In this document: in pieces, positions 6,834-11,508 of the stretch | How the letters are laid out: every line of letters starts with the position of its first letter | Position numbering within the stretch: position 1 is the first letter of the stretch | From: an uncultured Prevotella sp. | Lineage (GTDB): Bacteria > Bacteroidota > Bacteroidia > Bacteroidales > Bacteroidaceae | NCBI GenBank assembly: GCA_934190685.1 | Contig: CAKPTK010000074.1 | Location: 1 to 11,508, forward strand | DNA length: 11,508 nt | Direction of reading: 5' to 3' | Made by a program: the position numbers and the translations under genes | The notes under the pieces: model-generated | Seen by the model: only the letters and a program-made list of their open reading frames with translations | What the model was told of the DNA's origin: nothing | Database searches by the model: none

Positions 6834-8269
6834 ACGCCAAACTGGATATAGCGGGTGGACACCTCGTCTATTTCCCCTTCGGGCCAGTTGTCGCCGACAA
6901 TGAGGTTGCGCTGTGTCTTGCGCGAAGCTTCGAATCCTGTCCATTCGGGCCACACGGTGTTGGCGTTAGGATTGGCGTAGCGTTGCACATACATGCCCTC
7001 GAAGGTCTGAGGCACGACGGTGGCGGGGCCTGTCAAACTGCATTTGTCATCACTTTCCAATCGCCAGTAGGCCTTCACGTCCGTTCCACCCTCCAGGTTG
7101 ACGGCGTTGGCTGTGACGGGCACGCTGAGCGTCTTGTCTCCCTGCTTGATGGTGATGGTGGCCGTTTGCTTGCCTGGTGCGGTGAGGGTGAGCTGCATAT
7201 AAAAGGTATTGATGAGTGTACCGTTGCTATAGTTGATGGTGGCGGACGAAGACCATGTCTTCTTGTCAGTCGACACGCTGACTCCCTTGCTGGCGGTGAT
7301 GCTGACGGTACCGTCTGTCGGGGTGAGCGAGAAACCGCTCAAGGAGAACTCCTTGGTCAGAGTCTGCCCTTTGTAGGCGTCGCCCAAGTCTGCCTCTGTC
7401 GGCGAAACGCTCAGTTCGGAAGGCAGCACGATATAGTCGCTCAGGATGTTGGCCTTCTTGAGCAGTTGGGCACATTGGCGGGCGATGAGGGTTGCGCCGG
7501 TTGTGGCGAGGTGGGTGCTGCCCTTGCCGTCGCCGAGGAGGCTGTGGCATTTCTCGTCGCCATAACTGAGGTAGAGCTCTTTGGTTGCGGTGGTCAGGTC
7601 GATGAAGGGCACGTTCATCTCCTCAGCCACGAGTTTCATCTGGTAGACATAGTCCATGGTATGGTCGGAGGCTGGCAGCTTTTGGTTCTCGAGCACACCA
7701 GTCGCCGTGAGCTTCTTGAAGTTGTCGCCAAGGTCGTGCTGACCGGTGCGGTTGATGGTGTTGCCCGAGAAATACATGCGGCAGATGGGTGCCACAAGGA
7801 TGGGGGTGCATCCTGCCGCCCGGGTCTCGCTGACATATTTTTTCAGATATTCCTTATAAGTGCCCGATGGCGTGGTGCCGCGGTAGTCGGTGGAGTTGGC
7901 AAGAGCGGTTTGTCCCGTTTTCTCATAATAGGCTTTCAGCTCGTCGCCGTCCATGCCGTTGTTCTTCTCGTCATTGTGGGAGAACTGAATGAGCACGTAG
8001 TCGCCAGGTTGCATCTGCGTCTTCACGCTCTGCCAGAAGGCGGCCTCACGGTAGAAACTCTTGCTGCTGGCGCCCGCCTTGCCACGGTTGTTGACCGTGA
8101 TGCCCTTGAAAAATTGTTGTAAATACTGGCCCCAACCGCGGGTGTTGGTGCTGTTCTCGTCATAGGTCTGCATGGTGGAGTCGCCGATGGTGTGCACCTT
8201 GATGGCTTGCGCCGAGGTGGTGGCGAGGGTCATGGCCATGGTCAGACAAAGGGAAATCAGTTTGTTCAT
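6812..8269 (-). CDS. Rhamnogalacturonan acetylesterase-like SGNH esterase (CE12), C-terminally frameshifted
   Basis: As read, a 485-residue secreted esterase, expected to remove acetyl groups from the rhamnogalacturonan backbone of pectin. The signal peptide covers about residues 1-22. The SGNH domain (24-275) shows block I GDST with nucleophile Ser31, the block II glycine in NRGKAGASS (61-69), block III SHND with Asn99, and the block V His253 in STHLATTGA. The usual Asp three residues before that His is replaced by Gly250; Asp247 is the nearest acid. An Ig/BACON-like domain follows (about 280-390), then a C-terminal module with the segment KTQRNLIVGDNWPEGEIDEV. Just after RYIQFGV (473-479) the frame is lost and the protein ends with six stray residues; the proper tail lies in another frame down to 6651. 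The catalytic domain is intact, so activity may remain, but the sorting-like tail is lost. First gene of the two-gene pectin unit, downstream of the regulator gene. Confidence 0.88.
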   Translation of the reverse strand: MNKLISLCLTMAMTLATTSAQAIKVHTIGDSTMQTYDENSTNTRGWGQYLQQFFKGITVNNRGKAGASSKSFYREAAFWQSVKTQMQPGDYVLIQFSHNDEKNNGMDGDELKAYYEKTGQTALANSTDYRGTTPSGTYKEYLKKYVSETRAAGCTPILVAPICRMYFSGNTINRTGQHDLGDNFKKLTATGVLENQKLPASDHTMDYVYQMKLVAEEMNVPFIDLTTATKELYLSYGDEKCHSLLGDGKGSTHLATTGATLIARQCAQLLKKANILSDYIVLPSELSVSPTEADLGDAYKGQTLTKEFSLSGFSLTPTDGTVSITASKGVSVSTDKKTWSSSATINYSNGTLINTFYMQLTLTAPGKQTATITIKQGDKTLSVPVTANAVNLEGGTDVKAYWRLESDDKCSLTGPATVVPQTFEGMYVQRYANPNANTVWPEWTGFEASRKTQRNLIVGDNWPEGEIDEVSTRYIQFGVTARPSA

Positions 8270-8315
8270 ATTCTGTTTTAGTTTTAGTGGTTTCCGTTTG
8301 GGTTTTCGGATGGTG

Positions 8316-8323
8316 CAAAATTA
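8316..8323 (-). promoter_or_regulatory. -7 element of the esterase operon promoter
   Basis: The minus strand reads TAATTTTG, matching TAnnTTTG, 46 bp before the acetylesterase ATG. No TTTG is present at the -33 position, as would be expected if the promoter depends on an activator. The repeat cluster starts 22 bp further upstream. Confidence 0.55.
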
Positions 8324-8345
8324 GACTAAAACAAGGAAAAGAAGA

Positions 8346-8401
8346 GGGTAAAAATGCGCCAAGGAGGGGGCAAAAATGGGTCAAATGCACATTTTCGCCC
8401 C
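8346..8401 (-). promoter_or_regulatory. Cluster of four GGG(N)AAAATG motifs, candidate operator for the AraC-type regulator
   Basis: On the plus strand three direct copies begin at 8346 (GGGTAAAAATGC), 8368 (GGGCAAAAATGG) and 8378 (GGGTCAAATGCA), offset by 22 and 10 bp, that is about two helical turns and one. A fourth copy is inverted (8390-8400). Copies two and four form a 12-bp dyad, 8367-8378 against 8390-8401, with 11 of 12 positions complementary. In RNA from the minus strand the odd pair would be G-U, giving a full 12-bp stem that starts 12 nt past the regulator's stop codon. The stem has no U-tract after it, so a DNA operator is favoured over a terminator. The position, upstream of a promoter lacking a -33 box, suits an activator site. 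Assignment to the adjacent regulator is inference. Confidence 0.5.
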
Positions 8402-8413
8402 TCTTTGGCTGGT

Positions 8414-10804
8414 TTATCTACCATTTGTGCGGTAGTTGGAGGGCGAAGTGCCCACCATCTGTCTGAAGGTCTTGCTGAAATATTTGGGGTCGGTGAAATC
8501 GCAGGCAAAGGCTATTTCGGTCACCGAAATACTGGTGTCACGGAGCAGTTGGCAGGCATGCTTGATGCGTGCCTCACGCATGAACTCGGCGGGGGAGAGG
8601 CCTGTCAACTTCTTGATTTTGCGGTTGAGCACCGAGCGCGACATCGCCACGGCACTCGCCATCTCGTCCATACTCACCTCCGAGTCGCCCATGTAGGTCT
8701 CGACGAATTGCATAAGCTGTTGCTTGATTCGTTCGCTCTCCTCGTCAGGGCCAGGTTTGTCGCTTGTTTCATTTGTTGGAGCCGACGGTGATGCCGTGGA
8801 TGACTCCGTGGCTGATGTGTGCTTGTCGAGCAAGGCCAGATAGGCGGCGAGTGTCTCCCGCTGTTTTCGGCGGGTGCGACGGATGGTGATCCAGGCATAG
8901 ATGGCGCCGAGCACGATGGCGAGCAAGAGGAGAAAACCGAGAATCTGTGCCCAGACGGTTTCCACAAAAAGAGGCTCCACATGCAGGCGGATGGTGCGGG
9001 TGTTGTCCGTCCAGGTGCCGTCGGCATTGGTGCTGCGCAACTGGAGCGTATAGTCGCCGGGCTTCAGGTCGGGCAGGGTGAGCGTGTGGTTGTTGTTGAT
9101 ATAGGTCCAGTCATCGTCCTGGTGCAGTCGGAAGGCATATTTGATATCCTCGGGAGCGCGCAGGTCAAGGGCGGCGAAGGACAGGGTGATTGTGCGCTGA
9201 TGGCTGTTGAGTGAAATCTCCTTGAGGTGGTCGGCGCAGAGCACCCGTGGCTGGCGCTCTATTTGATAGCCTGTCAGAACAAGAGTAGGCACATATCCGC
9301 CGGTGAGCAAGTCTTTGACTCGGAGGGTGAAGGCGCCTTCCTGCATGCCGAAAATCCATCTGCTGTCGGGCAATTGCAGTGGGTGGGCGTCGCTGTATTG
9401 ATGGGCTTCGTGGAAGAAGGCCTTGCCGTAGTTCCTCACTTCTCCGCTTCTCAGGTCGAAAGTGGAGATGACATTGCCGCCCACGATGAGCAGATCGTGT
9501 CCGGCAAGGGTCAGCGACAGGATGACGTCGGTGTCGAGTCCTGTGGTCTTGTCATAGTGCTTGAACGTGATATGTGGGTCGAAGCAGTTCTTGATGTCAA
9601 ACTCGTTGACGCCGCCGCTCTCCGTACTTACGAACACGCGTCCGTCAGTCGTCTCGCAGATATCCATTGTGGCACTGTTGCTCAGACTCTCCGCGCGGTC
9701 GGGCTCACGCTGGTGCATGATGAAGTGTGCGGTCAGTTCTTTGCCCTTTGCCGGCAGGGGAGCGATGGCGAGTCCGAAGGTGGTGGCGGCCATGAGCGCC
9801 TTTCCGTCACGGGAGAGGTGGATGTGGCGCACACGCCAACCTTCGGTGTGGGGGACAGCGAGCGGAAAATCATAGCCATGGGGCATGCAATAGATGCCGT
9901 CGAAGGTGCCGAGCCACACTCTGCCATAGGCATCCTGCCGGATGTCGTAGACCGAGTTGGCGGTGACACTGCCCAGCGACTGGTGGCTCACATTGTAGCT
10001 CTTGCCGCTGTTCTGCGGTGTGAGACAGTAGATTCCGTCGGGTTTGGTGCCGAGGAGGATTGTGCCGTCGGAGAGTTGGCTGATGGAATAGACCGCCGAA
10101 CCAAAGGATGTGTAGGTGGGGGAGAGGGTGCCAAATGGGGTCAGATAGCCCTTCAGCCGGTTTTCTGCATCAAAGACGCGCACAGTCTTGTCGTCCTTGG
10201 TTGTGACCCAATAGTTCTTGTTCCTGTCAAGAAAGAAGCACCTTACCTGGGCAGGGTGTTGCATGAAGAAGTTTTGGCAGGGCGTCTCATAGTGGGCCTG
10301 CTTGATGATGGCTTGTTCGGTGAGCGTCCAGAGGTTGCCTTGTCGGTCGTGTTTCTGGCTTTTGATGATTTCTCCGTCCGGGGTTACACGTTTCTTGGGC
10401 ACAAATTGTATGTTGTGCTGATGTTCGAGAACACGGCTTTGTCGGTTGTTGACAGGCGAGAATCTGCCCGTCCGTCGATTGAAGAGATACCATCGCTCGT
10501 CAATCATGCAGTAGAAGTTGTCGTTGGGGGCGGGCATGATGTCGCGCACTCGGTCGGACGTGGCTGGGCATCCGTCGCCGGCATGCGTCTTGAACGACAC
10601 AAACTCGTAGCCGTCGAAGCGGGTAAGTCCGTTCCATGTGGAGAACCACATGAATCCTCTTTTGTCCTGCAGCATTTTGGTAATATGCCATTGTTCCATG
10701 CCCCATTGCTCGTCATAGCGTGTCACATGGTTGTTGGGCTGTGCGATGGCGGTCGCGATGAAATATAGGGCTACAAGTGTGGCCTTTAGTCGTTTGATGG
10801 TCAT
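8414..10804 (-). CDS. Membrane-bound propeller-sensor AraC-family regulator without kinase or receiver
   Basis: A 796-residue regulator. Residues 1-21 are a signal peptide or first membrane helix. A two-component-type beta-propeller follows (about 28-500) with recognisable Reg_prop strands at 46-68 (RGFMWFSTWNGLTRFDG), 289-307 (YGRVWLGTFDGIYC) and 383-403. Next come a Y_Y_Y Ig-like domain (about 540-608), a transmembrane helix at 617-639 with a basic stop-transfer stretch (RRTRRKQR), a polar Ser/Thr/Pro-rich linker (662-690), and an AraC/XylS DNA-binding domain (about 695-793) with two helix-turn-helix units. Classic hybrid two-component systems of Bacteroides carry HisKA, HATPase and receiver domains between membrane and AraC domain; here only ~55 residues lie between them, so phosphorelay is absent. 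It probably senses a pectin oligosaccharide in the periplasm and acts on DNA from the membrane. Its neighbours, two pectin esterases, give the likely targets. The signal itself is unknown. Confidence 0.9.
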   Translation of the reverse strand: MTIKRLKATLVALYFIATAIAQPNNHVTRYDEQWGMEQWHITKMLQDKRGFMWFSTWNGLTRFDGYEFVSFKTHAGDGCPATSDRVRDIMPAPNDNFYCMIDERWYLFNRRTGRFSPVNNRQSRVLEHQHNIQFVPKKRVTPDGEIIKSQKHDRQGNLWTLTEQAIIKQAHYETPCQNFFMQHPAQVRCFFLDRNKNYWVTTKDDKTVRVFDAENRLKGYLTPFGTLSPTYTSFGSAVYSISQLSDGTILLGTKPDGIYCLTPQNSGKSYNVSHQSLGSVTANSVYDIRQDAYGRVWLGTFDGIYCMPHGYDFPLAVPHTEGWRVRHIHLSRDGKALMAATTFGLAIAPLPAKGKELTAHFIMHQREPDRAESLSNSATMDICETTDGRVFVSTESGGVNEFDIKNCFDPHITFKHYDKTTGLDTDVILSLTLAGHDLLIVGGNVISTFDLRSGEVRNYGKAFFHEAHQYSDAHPLQLPDSRWIFGMQEGAFTLRVKDLLTGGYVPTLVLTGYQIERQPRVLCADHLKEISLNSHQRTITLSFAALDLRAPEDIKYAFRLHQDDDWTYINNNHTLTLPDLKPGDYTLQLRSTNADGTWTDNTRTIRLHVEPLFVETVWAQILGFLLLLAIVLGAIYAWITIRRTRRKQRETLAAYLALLDKHTSATESSTASPSAPTNETSDKPGPDEESERIKQQLMQFVETYMGDSEVSMDEMASAVAMSRSVLNRKIKKLTGLSPAEFMREARIKHACQLLRDTSISVTEIAFACDFTDPKYFSKTFRQMVGTSPSNYRTNGR

Positions 10805-10855
10805 TTTCGTCTGTACGATTGGTCTGTCGGTTGTTTTTTCCCTGTTTTAGTAATG

Positions 10856-10863
10856 CAAAGATA
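10856..10863 (-). promoter_or_regulatory. -7 element of the regulator's promoter
   Basis: The minus strand reads TATCTTTG, a close-to-ideal TAnnTTTG, 51 bp before the regulator ATG at 10804. The -33 region about 20 bp upstream is a T-run (TTTTTTTC), an approximate TTTG. A GGGAGGAAAATG sequence at 10873-10884 (plus strand) resembles the motifs ahead of the esterase operon. Confidence 0.6.
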
Positions 10864-10965
10864 GTGCAAATCGGGAGGAAAATGAAAAAAATCATCGTTT
10901 TTGTTTATAACGATGTTGTTTGTGCATCTCCCTTCAACTCATTTGCAATGCCTAACCAAACCCTT

Positions 10966-11004
10966 ATACAAAAGGGTGGCAATGCGAAAAACGCATTGCC
11001 ACCC
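10966..11004 (-). terminator. Rho-independent terminator after the 77-residue protein gene
   Basis: A perfect 13-bp inverted repeat (GGGTGGCAATGCG at 10974-10986 against 10992-11004) encloses a 5-nt loop and is followed on the minus strand by TTTTGTAT. It lies 35 bp past the stop of the small gene. No U-tract exists on the plus side, so it acts for minus-strand transcription. Confidence 0.85.
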
Positions 11005-11039
11005 AAGCACCTTAGTTAAAAATGTGTACCTGTCAGCTT

Positions 11040-11273
11040 TTACTTGCTCATGTTTTTCTTGAGCTCGTCTTTACGAGCCTGAAGCTCTTGAAGCTCATGA
11101 GCCTTGGCCTCGATGACTTTGTCGATGCCTTGGAGCTCCACAAACTCGCGGAAGTGTTCAACTTCCTTGAATGGAACACCGCTGTTGAGAACGTCAATCA
11201 AATCGCTAACCAACTGCTTGTCATCTTCAGTCAAATCTTCAACCTTTGCTTTAAGTTCACTCAATTTAATCAT
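11040..11273 (-). CDS. Small helical protein of unknown function (77 aa)
   Basis: A 77-residue, highly charged protein with no signal peptide, membrane segment or cysteine. It reads as helical throughout: an N-terminal part (LSELKAKVEDLTEDDKQLV), a loop with SGVPF near residues 31-35, and a coiled-coil-like C-terminal helix at about 55-75 rich in Glu, Gln, Lys and Leu. I do not recognise the family. Support for it being real comes from its surroundings: a Shine-Dalgarno sequence GAAAGGA 8 nt before the ATG and a strong terminator 35 bp after the stop, making a compact one-gene unit. Its codons (many GAA, AAA, GTT, TTG) are more AT-rich than those of the pectin genes, which could reflect high expression or a different origin. 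It is separated from the regulator gene by the terminator and the regulator's own promoter, so it is not obviously part of the pectin system. Confidence 0.75.
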   Translation of the reverse strand: MIKLSELKAKVEDLTEDDKQLVSDLIDVLNSGVPFKEVEHFREFVELQGIDKVIEAKAHELQELQARKDELKKNMSK

Positions 11274-11281
11274 GACTAATG

Positions 11282-11288
11282 TCCTTTC
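11282..11288 (-). promoter_or_regulatory. Shine-Dalgarno sequence of the 77-residue protein gene
   Basis: The minus strand reads GAAAGGA, a seven-base match to the complement of the 16S rRNA tail, with 8 nt before the ATG at 11273. Clear Shine-Dalgarno sequences are uncommon in Bacteroidetes, and none this good is seen before the other genes here. It supports the chosen start. Confidence 0.6.
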
Positions 11289-11296
11289 TATTGATT

Positions 11297-11368
11297 TTAA
11301 ATAAGGTCCTTACTGTCAATCGTGCCGTGTGGCGCTTGCCCACTGTCACTACCGACTGACTTTTTCAT
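11297..11368 (-). CDS. Possible 23-residue leader reading frame
   Basis: ATG at 11368 opens a 23-codon frame ending with TAA at 11297-11299, just before the Shine-Dalgarno sequence of the 77-residue gene. Its ATG overlaps the stop codon of the frame upstream (ATGA), the classic arrangement for translational coupling. The peptide starts MKKSVGSDSG and is hydrophilic. The start and stop/start junction lie in the loop of a hairpin with 7-bp arms (11357-11363 and 11378-11384). It could be a leader peptide, or chance within a structured untranslated region; nothing about the peptide itself is recognisable. Confidence 0.2.
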   Translation of the reverse strand: MKKSVGSDSGQAPHGTIDSKDLI

Positions 11369-11508
11369 AAGAAATCCAAAGTCACAAGGCTTGGTATCAA
11401 TGAATGGAATTTCTTTTTATCATGGCAGAGGCCCGAATCCCTCATGTCGTTTTTTTTGTTCAAAGAGGTTGTCGCTTCCACTCCTCGCAAATAAGTAAAC
11501 TTGTACTC
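11365..11508 (-). CDS. Partial open frame at the window edge (last 47 codons)
   Basis: From the window edge an open frame of 47 codons runs to TGA at 11365-11367; its start, if any, lies outside. The translation contains TYLRGVEATTSLNKKND and ends SLVTLDFL. Leu is mostly TTG and the composition is unlike the neighbouring genes. Its stop overlaps the start of the 23-codon frame. It may be the 3' end of an upstream gene, or untranslated leader or intergenic repeat that happens to be open. No family is recognised. Confidence 0.3.
   Translation of the reverse strand, partial: EYKFTYLRGVEATTSLNKKNDMRDSGLCHDKKKFHSLIPSLVTLDFL

Noticed and set aside
6812..6840. Programmed ribosomal frameshift to restore the acetylesterase tail
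   Set aside because: The junction (GGCGTGACGGC) has no slippery sequence or obvious stimulatory structure, so a mutation or sequencing error is simpler.
8367..8401. 12-bp hairpin just past the regulator stop codon as a rho-independent terminator
   Set aside because: No U-tract follows on the minus strand (CTCCTTGG comes next), and the arms belong to a larger set of repeats better explained as an operator. Partial termination remains possible.
9227..10768. Long plus-strand open frame (513 codons) opposite the regulator, with similar ones at 6761-8122, 3987-4982 and 5148-6029
   Set aside because: Each lies fully opposite a gene with clear family motifs. The translations are low-complexity, rich in Val, Gly and Glu, and lack promoters or coherent domains.
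1..11508. CRISPR arrays, insertion sequences, tRNA/rRNA genes, attachment sites
   Set aside because: No regularly spaced repeats, transposase motifs, long terminal inverted repeats or tRNA-like folds were found on either strand by eye.

Overview
The window looks like a chromosomal segment from a member of the Bacteroidales, most likely Prevotellaceae. The signs are promoters of the Bacteroidetes type (-7 element TAnnTTTG, once with a well-spaced TTTG at -33), a DUF4369-like lipoprotein, a regulator built from a periplasmic propeller, a Y_Y_Y domain and an AraC-type domain, secreted pectin enzymes with the phylum's typical C-terminal tail, and mostly non-Shine-Dalgarno starts. The genus is inference; no rRNA or tRNA gene is present. 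Every gene I accept is on the minus strand, so transcription runs from high to low coordinates.

Right end (11508 to 10966): the edge holds a leader-like stretch with two short reading frames joined by an ATGA overlap. It is followed by a 77-residue helical protein with an unusually good Shine-Dalgarno sequence and a terminator with a perfect 13-bp stem.

Centre (10804 to 3305): this is a pectin locus. A 796-residue membrane regulator has a two-component-type propeller sensor, one internal transmembrane helix and a cytoplasmic AraC domain, but no kinase or receiver domain. It is followed by a CE12-type rhamnogalacturonan acetylesterase and, 30 bp beyond the end of that gene's out-of-frame tail, a 1071-residue modular CE8 pectin methylesterase. 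The unit ends at a terminator with a perfect 12-bp stem. A cluster of four related GGG(N)AAAATG motifs, three direct and one inverted, lies between the regulator gene and the esterase promoter and is the best candidate for the regulator's binding site. Read together, the regulator would sense a pectin fragment in the periplasm and activate two esterases that strip acetyl groups from rhamnogalacturonan and methyl groups from homogalacturonan. No SusC/SusD pair, lyase or glycoside hydrolase is in view. The acetylesterase gene is damaged near its 3' end: the C-terminal module and sorting-like tail continue in another frame.

Left end (3245 to 1): these are housekeeping genes. dnaX (DNA polymerase III gamma/tau) comes first, then a small FtsB/DivIC-type division protein overlapping a four-helix membrane protein by 20 bp, then the N-terminal part of a DUF4369-like lipoprotein that runs off the window. 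dnaX, the division gene and the lipoprotein gene each have a recognisable TAnnTTTG promoter.
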